Of a DNA stretch of 64,000 nucleotides, positions 42,771-54,551 are shown piece after piece (within the stretch, counting starts at the first letter, position 1; the number at the start of each line of letters is the position of its first letter). The notes under the pieces are model-generated. The model did no database searches. It saw nothing but the letters and a program-made list of their open reading frames with translations, and was not told the origin of the DNA. Origin of the DNA: Nannochloropsis oceanica (taxonomy: Eukaryota > Sar > Eustigmatophyceae > Eustigmatales > Monodopsidaceae). Both the position numbers and the translations under genes were made by a program. The DNA lies in NCBI GenBank assembly GCA_004519485.1, contig CP038131.1, forward strand, positions 207,501 through 271,500, in the 5' to 3' direction.

Positions 42771-44597
42771 CTATGACCCCATAGACAACTCCCGATAAAT
42801 GCGAAGTAACGGCTGCTCCACTAACCCCTCAATCGTCTCCTCCTTGGCCTCATCCAAATACGGCAGCCCCGAGGTCATGCCTCCCGCAAACGCAGCCCTT
42901 TCCTCCTCTTCCTCAGACCGTCTTGAGGGTGTGGCGGCCAGTGCTCTTCCCGCCTCATCTCCCTCCATTTCCATCCTTTCAATCACCAATGGTGCAGCCA
43001 CAAGAGGGTGGGACTTGGTGATGAGCCTGGGGACCAACAATAAAGAGACCAAGGCCAAAATCGCACCAAAGCCAAGTGCTGCTTGCGTCGCTCTTTCCTC
43101 TCCAAAAATCCTGACAAGCACAGGCCCGGACAGTGCGACAAGGACTTGAGGTACACACGCAAAAATATTGAGGCTACCGAGGTAGAGGCCTCGTTTGTCT
43201 GGTGGGGCCATTTGGGCAATCATTGCCCAGGGCACGACGAGAAAGACGGCCCAGGGCAAGGCAAAGAGGCCAATGACCACTGCGGCACCGTAGACCTGGC
43301 GTCGAGGGACAGCAAAAGTCAGACCATAGCAGCCGGCGAGAAAAATCTGGGCTACGGCGAGGGTAGGACGGGTCTTGAAACGCTTGAGGATGCGGGGTAA
43401 GGCCATGGAGACGAGGCCTGTCAAGACAGCAAAAAGCACGAAGCCGAGAGAGGCAGCTTTGATGCCCCGCTCGTAGCGAATGTACTCTTCAGAACCAACC
43501 GGCGCCCCGCCGTTTCCTTGGTTTACGACCTTACCCACCCATACAGCGATAAAAAGGGTGTGATGAAACCAGGACCACCAGGAGAAGAATTGGAATGCAC
43601 ACACCCGGGCCAAGGCCGGAGGCATGTTGAAAAGCGTATTGAAAATTTTGTGGATGAGGCCCAAGGGAGACCTTTCGCCTTGCGGTGAGTGCTCACTGTC
43701 CGCCATCAAGGGCTCTTCGTGCGTGGTATAGATGGTAATGAAGGAGGTCACCAACAGGCAGATTGCACAAATGACAGCAACAACGCGGAGGTCCGCACAT
43801 TGCATCCGACAATGAGGAGACTCAATGTTGGGGAGGAAACGCGTCCAGGGAATGGCACACAACACGAAGCCAATAACACTACCAATGGAAGACCACACGG
43901 CCATCAAAGCATTGCCCAAACGCTGTTGCTCGGCAGGCGCAATGTCAGCAACCAGTGCTCGGCAAGGGCCGGCCAGCCCGTTGTTGGCCATGTCAATGAT
44001 CCAAAGCCCAATAATGGCGGCGGCCATATCACCACCGCGCTGCGCTTTTCCCCCAGGCAACAAGTCTCCAAGGTGGGTGGCGTTGCCCATCAGCATAAAT
44101 CCAAATACAATCAAAAGGACGCTCCCAAAAATGAAGGGACGGCGGCGGCCAAATCTGGAGTGGCAGTGGTCGGAAAAGACGCCCATGTAAGGCTGCGCGA
44201 TCAAGCCAGAAATTGGGCCGCAAAGACAGACGATGGTATAGTACTTGTAAGGCACGCCGATCACCAGCAAATATGGCATGAGCAAAGCAGCTTGCACCGC
44301 CCAGTCTACTTGTACCCCAAGTGAAACGACCGTGGCCGCCAAAAGCTTGGCCATGGTCTGGTGCGGAGGCGTCATTACGGAAGGGCGGGAAGCTGTGGTA
44401 GGCTGAGGCGCAGGAGCGGGCGGCGACATTTCTTTGGCAGTGGTCACAGCAGCTTGCAATTGGATTGTTCTTAAGCCAGCATCATCACTATCTTTGCATT
44501 CGGTAGCGTAAGACTTGTTCTTGGTCATCCTAAGCCTTGCATTCTCTGATGTGTCGAAAGTGGGGTGGTATTGGAATTGATGGGGGGCGATCGACAT
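42771..44597 (-). CDS. Sucrose-type H+/sugar symporter, MFS glycoside-pentoside-hexuronide family
   Basis: Membrane carrier related to plant SUT/SUC and animal SLC45 transporters. About 12 hydrophobic helices are visible. The key block is CLCGPISGLIAQPYMGVFSD followed by HCHSRFGRRRPFIFG, the RxGRRRPF loop typical of this family, after QVDWAVQAALLMPYLLVIGV. A second-half match is LPWAVFLVVPWAMIAQMAPP with DKRGLYLGSLNIFACVPQ, again as in SUTs. The protein is about 608 residues, longer than plant SUTs (about 510) because of a hydrophilic N-terminus of about 75 residues and an acidic C-terminal tail. The start at 44597 (MSIAPHQF) was preferred to an in-frame Met at 44660. Transport of sucrose, maltose or another sugar is inferred from family only; single exon. 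Confidence 0.93.
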   Translation of the reverse strand: MSIAPHQFQYHPTFDTSENARLRMTKNKSYATECKDSDDAGLRTIQLQAAVTTAKEMSPPAPAPQPTTASRPSVMTPPHQTMAKLLAATVVSLGVQVDWAVQAALLMPYLLVIGVPYKYYTIVCLCGPISGLIAQPYMGVFSDHCHSRFGRRRPFIFGSVLLIVFGFMLMGNATHLGDLLPGGKAQRGGDMAAAIIGLWIIDMANNGLAGPCRALVADIAPAEQQRLGNALMAVWSSIGSVIGFVLCAIPWTRFLPNIESPHCRMQCADLRVVAVICAICLLVTSFITIYTTHEEPLMADSEHSPQGERSPLGLIHKIFNTLFNMPPALARVCAFQFFSWWSWFHHTLFIAVWVGKVVNQGNGGAPVGSEEYIRYERGIKAASLGFVLFAVLTGLVSMALPRILKRFKTRPTLAVAQIFLAGCYGLTFAVPRRQVYGAAVVIGLFALPWAVFLVVPWAMIAQMAPPDKRGLYLGSLNIFACVPQVLVALSGPVLVRIFGEERATQAALGFGAILALVSLLLVPRLITKSHPLVAAPLVIERMEMEGDEAGRALAATPSRRSEEEEERAAFAGGMTSGLPYLDEAKEETIEGLVEQPLLRIYRELSMGS

Positions 44598-45428
44598 TGT
44601 AAGACGAGAGACAAGTACGAGCCAATGCGAATGAAGGATTTGGGGATGAAATCTTGTCAAACGTTAGCGAAAGGGGTCACATGCCAGGAAGTGTCCCAAA
44701 ACTCATGTTAAGAAGGCACGTACTCGGACGATGCCCCGACTCGTGTACCCCGCAACCAAGGGGATCATCAGATGATCTTTGCTTGATTAATACAAGCAAC
44801 GTGATCGTATATAAGATCATGGCAATATCATAGACGATTTTTGTTGCCCACGTTGCGATATCCTTGACGATACTGCCAGCATTGTCTGCATTTTTAAGCG
44901 TGCGATGCAGCTGGTGGAACTTGAAGTTGTCGTGGAGAAGAGCTGCTGCGGCGTTTTGCTTTCCGACAGAGTGAACCTCTTGGTTGGCGCCCGGTATCGA
45001 CGTCAGGCAAAATACGGCCGTCCGAGTCCTCTATCTTGTGTCTATCTCTCAGTCTCGTCAATTTACCCCATCAGAGATACGTCCACTTTCCATGACGGGC
45101 AGCCAACGGGAGAAGACACTGGGGCAATCGTGGGCTGGCAAGGAGCAGCGCATTGAGGATTAGAAAACGGGCTTGGTCAGGATAAAATTAATCAATTGTC
45201 CCTGATTGCTCCGAAAGGGGGAGAAGTATACGAGAGTCTGCCTCAACTCAATAAGGAATAATCAACATGGCAGACCGAAGCGCGATCACTCATCTTGCGT
45301 GCTGGAGGCGTGGAAGAGAATATGTACATGCGTCTCTTTCTTACTTTTCTTTGTCTCCTCTTAAGAGAGGGTGCTTTGATGTCCCGGCTGGTCTAATAAA
45401 TCAGTGCTCCGTGCCATCTCTCATATCT
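44598..45428. other. Intergenic, USE1 3' end to sugar carrier promoter
   Basis: About 830 bases between two leftward genes. It contains the carrier's promoter and leader and the 3' end of USE1. The stretch 44740-44900 is AT-richer with many GATC-like words (TGATC, GATCAT). No gene seen. Confidence 0.5.
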
Positions 45429-46611
45429 TCACCACAACATCCACCGTCGCTTTGGAAAAACCCGCATGAACAAAAATGTAACGAAAAAGATGGCAAGCAT
45501 CATGAAGATCATGAAGAACGACGTTAAGGAATTGCTCCAGCTTTTCTTCAGCTGCTCTTCGGTTTTCTTCAACTCCACCTGCAAGCCGTCCAAATTCCGT
45601 TGGGCCGCGTCCTCCGTGTTGTCCAGCACCTACCGTGCCGGGGAAAGATAAGGTAGGGATGCAACATGAGCCAATTCGGATACAAGTTAAGTTTTATGAA
45701 ATCTTGCTTGTCAGCGCCTCATTCAAAATTTCTTCCCATTCTCCATGCTCTCATCCACATAGTCTGTGACCCAAGGGCAAAAGGCATCCTCGTCCTAGTA
45801 AAAAGCCAATCCCCTTTCCTTATATTGCACAAGAAATTGAAACCTACCTTGTTCTGCGTCTTCAAATTCGAATGTACGAGCATTGAACTGGCCTTGAGTG
45901 CACCTACCAGCTCTCCCAACTGCTCCGTCAGCATTTGCTGTGCCTCCTTTTCCCGGTCCACCTTTTCTTGCAGGTCACGGTCAATTCCCTCCGCTTCTTT
46001 TGCCCCTCCCCTTTTCCCTACTTTACTGAACGGAAGTGGTGGTTTTAGCCCTGGACGGATACTGATAGGAAGAGGGCTTCCAACTATGGGGCCTGGTGCT
46101 GGAGGTGCGTTGCCGGAAAGAGCCGCTCCGGCGAGAGTGCTGCCCCTTGCACTGCTAGTCACGTTGGTGCTGGTGCTGGTGCTGATGCCGCTACCGGTGG
46201 GTCGACTCCCTTCCATGGCCTTGAACCGCCGCAATTCCTGCTTTCGTGCCGAGAGAATGCGTTCCAGGGCGTCCACGCGAAAGCTGTAACCCTGCAATGT
46301 CTTGGGCGCCAATACCACGCCCAGGTCCAGGCTGTGCAGCTCCGTGAGTTGCTCCCGCAAGGCCTTTAAGAACTGGAGCAAAGGGTAGGATCGTAAAACG
46401 AGTTGAGCGATAGCACACAAACTCTCTTCACGCATGTCAAACGTACCACATGCTGACGATTCAGCTCCAACAAGTAGACCCTCTCATCTGGCCGGGTGCT
46501 CGCTAAGACGCCCTGCTGCAACGTCGTCTCCGTTGCATTCAACAACCGCACAAAGTCTACAACCCGCCGCCGCTGCGGGAGCTGCTGAGCCCCAAGCTCT
46601 CCTCCCGCCAT
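45429..46611 (-). CDS. USE1: ER SNARE USE1 (unconventional SNARE in the ER)
   Basis: Q-SNARE for Golgi-to-ER retrograde fusion. Three exons read leftward, 46611-46447, 46372-45848 and 45629-45429, all phase 0 with GT-AG introns, predict 296 residues. The N-terminal helical part (VVDFVRLLNATETTLQQGVL, LKALREQLTELHSLDLGVVL) leads to a low-complexity linker. A SNARE heptad region follows, split over the exon 2/3 joint: EKEAQQMLTEQLGELVGALK, SSMLVHSNLKTQNK / VLDNTEDAAQRNLDGLQVEL. It ends in a C-terminal anchor (about residues 266-288, SLTSFFMIFMMLAIFFVTFL) and a basic RRW tail. The zero-layer residue appears to be Asp (LDNT), as in USE1, rather than Gln. Length and layout match USE1 (about 245-260 in animals and yeast) apart from the linker. 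Confidence 0.85.
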
Positions 46612-47421
46612 TGGCCTGTGATCAAGGTGTACCGGGCGTGTGGGACGTGCAGTGTGGTGAGGGGAAGACAAGGATGGGGAAGAGTGGGGTTTGATTTGAA
46701 GCAAGTCGTCACCGGCCGTCATCGCGAACTTTTCAAATTACAAACATCACTTTCCTCCCCATACGTATCCCCACCACACACACAAACGACACAGGGATAG
46801 CCAGAGCTTCTTGTCCACTTCGCGATACCCATGATGTGAATCAACCAATTCACACCATCAGCCGGAGATTGTTATCCTCCGTACCCCTGCCCCTTCCCCG
46901 TCCAGTCCGACTTACAAGCCAATGCGCATGCATATCCAATAACGAGCATCAAAATTTGTATGTATATAGATAGCGGAGCGTCGAAGCCAAACATGAAAAG
47001 AAGAAAAAGAGGACTTCTTTCCCCGAAAATCGTGGGCCTTTCCGGCCACCGAGTGTCGAACCAACAACGAATTTGTGTAAACATATCTGCTTACGGATTG
47101 TTATCCAACAATCCGTAAGCAGAGACAACTTAACATTTCTGTTGGGGTATTTCAATCTTGTCAGTCTATAAACATGGAAGTGACAGACTTCTGTACCTTA
47201 TTTACACCTATTTATTTTGTATCCTATCTCTGCTGCTGCTGTGGCTGCACCTCACCCTCCTGATTTCCCCACTATTTTGCTGCTTTCCTTTGCATTTTGC
47301 TTTGTAGTTTCTTGACTGTATATGTCACGTTTCATCTTTTGTTGGCTACCATTCTTTACTTCCCTACTCTACTACCCGACTGGCGAGGCGTCATCTTACT
47401 GGTGTCTATCGATCGTCCATG
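46612..47421. other. Intergenic, Sec7 gene 3' end to USE1 promoter
   Basis: About 810 bases between two leftward genes. The part 46800-47300 is AT-richer and holds a perfect hairpin (47086-47123). No gene is seen. Confidence 0.55.
47086..47123. repeat. Perfect 17-bp inverted repeat with 4-base loop
   Basis: Arms 47086-47102 (TCTGCTTACGGATTGTT) and 47107-47123 are exact reverse complements around the loop ATCC. It lies about 300 bases past the stop of the leftward Sec7 gene and 490 bases upstream of USE1, so it could be a 3'-end RNA structure, a cruciform, or the remnant of a small element. No T-tract follows on either strand. Confidence 0.95.
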
Positions 47422-50400
47422 CTACTCTCCTCCTACGCCATACTTCCTCCCCCCCCCCTCCCCCCCCACCGGCTCACCCCCCCCAAATCCAGGAAATTGA
47501 ATGGTCAACGCCCCGTCTCTCCACCCTGGAATCACCGTTTCCAGCGCTACCAAAAATTTTGTCATGGCCGCCGTTTGAGACAAGCCCGCATTCGCCTTCC
47601 AAGCCTCCTGCGCGAGTGCCATAATGCATGATAGCCGGCTACTGCTCCTTCTATTTTCCTCCTCGCCCCCTGGTCCCCTTCCTCCTCCGAGCACAAATGC
47701 CAGGTTCGGTGGGTGGTCTCGGTGGGAATAATCTCCTTCTTGATACTGAAGAAACAAACCCACCGCCGATGCCAGTGTCTCATCGTCCACCATCGACGCC
47801 CCCCACTCTGCTTCTTCTGCTCCTCCTACTCCTTCGCCGACCACGTGATGCACAGGGGATCTGGGGGTAGGAAAGAGACGAGGGCTATTCGTGGTACTGG
47901 TGAGGATTGTGGCGCTCTTCCGCAACAAATTGTGCAGCACCCGGAGCCCGTCACAGAATTGGGCCTCTAGCTCCACGTCTTGCAACCGCAAGGAGGAAGG
48001 AGTCTCGGACACATTGGACGGAGATGCGGATAATGTATTCCCACCCCCCCTCGACCTCCCTCCCACCATTGTTGTTGACATCGGGCAATGCCGGTGCTGC
48101 TTCAGTTGATCATCAAAAGAATAAGGCGAAGCAGAAGCGTTACTGCTTGCGATCTGTCGAAAAGACGGAGGTGCGGACATAACATTTGGCATCCCCCCCT
48201 CATAATCCCCCCCTCCCGGCATCGAGGTCGTTTCGCCCTGCAACACAGCCATCAAACGCGCTGATTCCACTTTTAAGCTGGCAATGACAGACAATTGCGT
48301 CTCGACCACGCTCTTCCTACACAGATTCCGTGCCTCATTAATATCCCGCATCCACACCCTTTTCATTTCCGGGCTTTCCGCCACCACAGTGAACGACTTT
48401 TGGGGGTGATGAATCTGAAAAGAGCAATTCCGCCGGTCCTCGACGTTGCTCACTTTCGTCAAACTCAACAACAAGAATGCATGGACCTTATATTCCCCTC
48501 CAAAGCCCCGATGAGTGTACAAAAGCTGATCCGAAAACAAGAAAAACGTGTAAACCTTCCTCTTCCCCGACCGACACTTCTTCACCAAATCCCCTTCGCG
48601 CAAAAACCGTCGATTTCCCTCCAGTAGTTTTGCGCGGGCCTCGATTCTTTTGGCTACTGCCTTAAGCTCCTCTCGTAAACGGGATTGCTGCACAGAGTCC
48701 TTCAAATCAGTGACCAAGGCATGCACCTGTCCAATGGCGTTCCATGCCCCGTCTCCCTTGCTGCTGCTACCTGTCCTGTTGATGCCATTTCGGCTTGTAC
48801 ACTCCAGACGGCCGTTCCCATTCATCGTGCCGCTACTGATACTGTTACCACTCACAGCCGAGGCACCAGCCACTGCAAGCCTTCCTTCCCCACCAGAACC
48901 ACTACCACCACCTGTTGCTGTTGCCGCTGCTCCCGACCCAAAACCAAACGCCATCCTTTCCTGCTCCATCTTGAACTTAGACAACAGCCCCGCAAAAGAC
49001 TGTCGCTGGGGGCGAAGGCCCAAAAACATCGCCGCACACAACATACTCTGAACAACATCCAAACAAGTCAATATTGCCTCCGGGTCACTCTGTGTCGGGT
49101 TCTGCAACACCGCATGCACCAACCCATGCACATGAAACCACACCCCCTCATACATCAGCTTCACCAGATCCGGGGTCAGATTCGCATTTACCCCCACAAA
49201 AGCAAACCGATTCGGGTACACCGCCAAACCCCTAAGCAACTCATCAGCGTCTCTCACCGCCTGTGCTACCTCTCTACAAGCATGGTAAAGAGTAGGATCA
49301 CACCCGCCCCCTCCACCACTTCCTCCCCCTCCACCTAATCCTCCATCGCTCCCTTCATCATCTCCCCATCCCCTCACATCATGCATCCTCAAACTCATGA
49401 AGTTCCCTCCGACTGGTGCCTGTCCCTGGTGATACCCTCCCCATCCCAACACCCCTCCTCCTCCTCCTCCTCCTCCTCCTCCTCCTCCTCCACCACCACC
49501 ATCCGGACCAGCAGAAGTATGATGCAAACGATAATCCACCCCTCCACCACTTCCTCCACCACTTCCTCCACCGGTCCCTCCCACCCCCATCACCACCAGG
49601 TTCATCTCGATCGGATGCGCCAGTATCGACTCATAAATCTCACTCAAATACTCCCTTGTCAGATCCGGGCTCTCATCCACCCCCCTCAAGTTATTAATAA
49701 ATGCCTCCTTACTCATCGGCTTGTTCAACTTACCCCTTCTCCCCCTAGCTCTCCCTCCTTTCCCTCCCCCCACCTTATGCAAATCCGTCTGCAAGATGAT
49801 AATCGCATACGATAATATGTAAGGCGTATCAGCCTGCGAAAACGGACAACAAGGCATCCCCTCATTATCCTGGAAGTAACACTCCGCAAACACTGAAATC
49901 AACCTGTCAATTTTCTGCGCCTCTCCAGGCAGCCTAAATCCACACCTCGTCAAAAAATGCCTTAAAGCCTGCTCTAAAGTCATATTATGGAACGATACCG
50001 CACGGATGTACGACAGTCGTAGCAAGTTCCAATAAGCAGCATCGTGGACATTTCCTCCCTCTCCGAGGTAATCGCCAATCGCTTCCGGGTCAAGCAGATC
50101 GCGATACACCCTTAAAAAGCTAGCGACATCCCTAGGGGTATCACTGATAAAAGAAGAAGCTACTAAATATTGGACCGCCTTTTTCAGGCCCTTGGCTCGG
50201 TAAAGAGTTAAAGCTTGGGTAAGGATTTCATCTTGCTTTTTTTGAAGCTCCTGACGGACGCGGACGGAGGAGGCTATTGCAGTGGCGGAGGCAGGGGAAG
50301 CAGTAGCAGCATCAGTAGCGTGCTTGTCCGGTGGATGGGACACGTCGCCTTTAATTGGACTGAGACGAGAAGGCAGGGATGGGGAGGAGGAGGAACACGC

Positions 50401-51929
50401 TATGGCACCGGTAGTGGTGAGGGCGGAAGAGGAAGGAAAGGATGATGGGGCGTAGGAGGTCAATTTCTTTGTTCCCCCGCGTGGCATCTCCCCGGCAAAC
50501 GCCCGAGCCCGTCGCGCTGTCAGCCCGGTAGGAGTCACGTTGAAAGTGGAGGAAGAGGAGGATGTAGCAACAGCAGCAGTCGATCCCCTTCCTTCTCGCT
50601 TCACGCTGGTGCTGGTGTTGCTGCTACTGCTGCTGGTGGCCCCTGCACCAGCGCTAGATAGCAAGTACTCCTGGTCACCCATGTTCCATACCTCCACCGG
50701 TTCCTCACCTTCCTCTTCCTCCTCATCCCCCTTCCCTCCCTCCCTCCCCTCCCCCACCGGGGAGGGCGACGATAATGGGGGAATAGAAAGTCCAGGCGGA
50801 GGCACAGACGCTGGCAAAGATAAAGAAACCGGATGCGCCGCCATCACAGGAGAGACAGGAAGGGGAGAGGGGAGAGAAGGACGCGGAGGTACCCCAACCA
50901 TCTTACCAATACTGCCAGTCGGCCCAACCATCACATCATGCTCCCACCCCCCCCCTTGCCCCCCTCCAACACCCCCCCCACTGCCCATCAACGAAATCTC
51001 CCTCACTTTCGAGTCGCGCGAAATCAAGTGTGCGTGCCCCGAGGCATTCATTAAAGCTCTGGTCAACTCTTTCACAGCTGCCAGCGTCCTAAGATGCAAC
51101 AACCTCATCTCTGGATCCTCTTCATTTGCTACCAAATGGCCTCCTAGGTCCTCCCCTAACGCACACACCGTCGCAACACTCTCCTCAAAAGCTGGCAACG
51201 GCTGCTGTACCGACAAATAGCTCTTTCGATCCAAATCGTAGTTGAGATAAAGCTCAACAAGGCACTGAGGGAACACTTCTAGCCAATGCAAAAATTCATT
51301 CATGATGGCTGTCTGGCGCGGGACAAGCGCAGGGGAGGGAAGGAACCGTAAAGGCTGCAGCAATGAAGTCTCGATCAGCAGACCGCATTCGACCTTGCAA
51401 AAACGACGATATAAACGCCAAAGCAGGGTAATGAGGGAGAGGACTCGCCGTTGGACCCTTAAGTCTTGCAGGCCCGTAACTGTATTGGTTAGAAGGCAAC
51501 TTACGACAAGACGACGAATTTGAGTGCCAAAGATAGCAGCGTGTTGGAATCGATCTCCCGTTTTTTTAAGGAGGGTTGAGAGGAGTTCCAGGGCCAAGAG
51601 TTTGCTTGCGACGTCGCGTTCGACGAGTTGTCCTCCCGCTCCGATCCGACGGGGAGACTCACTGGCTAGTTTACATGTGGCGGCCAGGAGGAGAAAGGTA
51701 TTTTCTTCAGCGGGAGAGGTGGTAATTACTGCGGAGACGGCCAGAAGTTCCTTCCAGAAAGATTCATGCGAGGACGCGGATCCTCGTTTAATGTAATCCA
51801 CCGCGCGTTGGGTAGCCTTCGTGAGCTCCACGTATTGAATGGCGTCGTCCACCACCACAACCACTAAAGACTTGACCATACCCTCATTCCCACCATCACC
51901 GCGACCACATTTGCGACTACTAGTGCTAC

Positions 51930-51971
<42 letters not shown>

Positions 51972-54551
51972 GGTTGTTGTTGTGTTTGTTGTTGTTGTTG
52001 TGGTTGTTGTTGTGTTTGTTGTTGTTGTTGTGGTTGTTGTTGTTGTTGCTACTGCTGCTGGCAGTCGTCGTCATCACGTTCTCAACCCTCCTCAAGCATG
52101 ACTCCATCAATTGCCTCAAAGTAGCGAACGCGCAGCAGTCCATCCCCAACACAGGCACCTCCCTCCCAAAACTCCAATGCGATGTTGTGGCTGCTGCCGC
52201 TGCCGCCGCCGCTGCCGCCGCCGCCGCTGCCGCTGCTGCTCCAGCCGCTGAAGAATTTGAGTGGTGGGTCACGTGGGTGGGAGGGGCGGCAAGGCGGGCG
52301 TGGCGTTCGTTTTCAAGGGCGCGGAAGGCTTCAAAGTTGCAGAGAAAGACACAGGTGGTAAAGATTTGCTGTAGAGTTTGGGAAGAGAGATCCATCTCGG
52401 CAACCGCACTAGCCTGAATGACGCTTCGGAAATACTGGACAACGGTATCGAAATGCTCGACATGAACGCGGTGTACAAAGAAACACAAGGCTTCAATCAC
52501 AAACCCCTGGAGCGAACATGGGCCTTCTCCCTCCCTTCCTTCCTTCCCCCCTTCACTCGACAAATGCCTCGTCGCCAGTCCTACCACCTCACGGAGTGCC
52601 ACTGCCGTCACCTCTCCACTTCCCAGGTACAGGGCCATCACCAACGGCGTCAACAGCGTTCGTATCAAGAGGCCCTCCCTCCCCCCCTCGCCCCCTTCCT
52701 CGCCTGACGTCTGCTTCTCAAAAGCTATGGCAATGGGTTTTTGAAGATCTGTGTGAGCCCACAGGTCATTCAATGCCCCGCTCGACGCGAGAGAACGGTT
52801 ATCGTCGTCTATTCCTCCTCCGCCTTTACCCTCCCCGCCACTACCGTTGCTGCTACTTCTACAGCTGTTGCTCGTCGGACCGCTCTCCGCGCCGCTGCTG
52901 CTGCTGTTGCCAGATCGGTTGCTATCCAGCGCAACGCTTGCCGCCATTGAACAAGAAGCAAATAAAGACTGCGCATTCGGACCACCACTGCTGTCATCCT
53001 TCCCTCTCTCCCTCCCTGTCACGTTGGACAAGCCCTTCACAGGCCCCGTCGTCAAAACAGCTTCATAAGACGAAGTCCGTGCTATCCCCTCCATCATTCC
53101 ACCTCCTTCTCTTTTTCCATCTTTATCTGCCGCAGGCACAGCAGGAGCAGAAGCAGGAGCAGGAGCTGTGCCTTCACCACCGGCAACAGATCGAAGATCA
53201 TCGACATTCCGCAACCTCTGCTTGTAACATATAAAAATCGTATTGCTTCCACTCACGCTCACACTCCCCACCCCTCCCTTTGCACCGCCCGCATTCAAAT
53301 CTGCCTCGTATTTAAAAGGGGTCCGTTCCACCAAGGTGTATCCCAACGGGACACTCTCCTTCTTCTTCGGGAAAATCACCTGAATGTCCGTAATTGGGTT
53401 CCCTGCCCCCCGTTTGAAACACAAAAATACCCGCTCTCCACGCGTCCCTGCATTGAAGTCAACGGGCTCCCCCCTCCGTCTCACGACGCTAAATGTGGGA
53501 GGGACAAACTCTTTGCGATCCGGGAAAATAATCGTCAATCCCACCACTGGCGGCCTGCGCCTCGTCAACCTATCCTTCCTTAGGATTAGATAAATGTAGT
53601 GTCCCCCCGCCCCTGAGTTCAAGTCAGCCTTCCGGCCATAAGGGGTGGTAGCCACGCGGATAAATCCCTCAGGTACAACATCACTGCCAAAGACCGCGCC
53701 AATATCTACAAGTGGTGCGTCTGCCGGTCCAGAAGAAAGAGGAGGAGGAAAACAAAGTGACCTAGTCGAAAATTCCGCCGTAGCAGCTGAGGGGGAAGAA
53801 AAGATTGCGAGGGGCTTTAGAGAGTGCAAAGAGGCACGGCGGATGGGTGAGAAGGTGGAAAGCTGGGCAGGGGCGGCCATAGTAGAGGAGGTAAGTGAGC
53901 CTTCTCGTTCCACGGAGCCTGAGGGAAAAGTGCTATTTCGACGCGCCGCTGCTTTCAATGGACTTCGCTCGTGATGTTCTGTTTGTGTGTCACCTTCATT
54001 CGCGGGTGAATGCCGAGAAAAATATGAGTATCTATCCTCCATGGCTACATCAAATTTACCAGCAGTAATGGCAGCGGCACTAGCGGCACTGGCAGCACCA
54101 GCAGCATTGGCAGCACCTGCACCCGCGATGTCGTCGTCGCTAGCCAAGAAGGAAACCATGGAGTGCGAGGTATGGTACCCAGGGATAGCTTTCAGGACCA
54201 AAAGGGTGTCATGGCACAGATCCCGCAAGGGCAACACAGTTTTAAGCGGAACAGCTTCAGGATTTCCTGAGGCTGAGAAGGCAGAAGAGGCCTCGCAGCC
54301 CTGAAGAACGACGCGGTACAATATTTTGACAGAGCTTAGCGCATCTTGGACGAGCGGATTTTGCATTGATGGCGGCAAGGACACTGTCGCAGAATGAGGA
54401 TTGGATCGGTCAATCAACATTAAGATGAGAAGCAAGACTGAGACGCGAAAGGGTTAGCCGCTTGCTACGACGGCGGGGTTGCTGCACTCAACATTCCGAC
54501 CGATGCCCTGCACTTACCTCTGGAGCCGTCGTCTTGAGGAACGGCTGCCAT
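47422..54551 (-). CDS. Large Arf guanine-nucleotide exchange factor with MABP, Sec7 and PH domains
   Basis: Two exons: a 34-base first exon, 54551-54518 (MAAVPQDDGSR), and 54437-47422, with a 79-base GT-AG intron in phase; 2349 residues. The Sec7 domain (about 1410-1620) activates Arf GTPases: FRLPGEAQKIDRLISVFAEC holds the catalytic Glu finger, YILSYAIIILQTDLHK is motif 2, and KPMSKEAFINNLRGVDES follows. A PH domain (about 1940-2050; EGDLVKKCRSGKRKVYTFFL, FTVVAESPEMKRVWMRDINE) follows, as in cytohesin/BRAG-type exchange factors. Near the N-terminus (about 235-410) are beta repeats like the MABP domain: FIRVATTPYGRKADLNSGAG, IYLILRKD, DIQVIFPKKKESVPLGYTLV, IFICYKQ. Long poly-Asn, poly-Ala and poly-Gly tracts separate domains. 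Likely acts in membrane traffic. Sec7 and PH are firm; MABP is good; the first exon is inferred. Confidence 0.92.
49455..49493. repeat. Coding CTC repeat (poly-Gly)
   Basis: About 13 CTC units, read leftward as GGA/GGG-type codons giving a poly-Gly run between the Sec7 and PH domains. Confidence 0.9.
51931..52047. repeat. Coding GTT repeat with 30-base higher-order unit
   Basis: GTT units (AAC, Asn, on the coding strand) broken by regularly spaced GTG and TTT triplets. The pattern repeats about every 30 bases for two to three copies, so the protein reads NNNNKHNNNH repeatedly. The regular spacing indicates duplication of a longer block rather than simple slippage. Confidence 0.9.
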
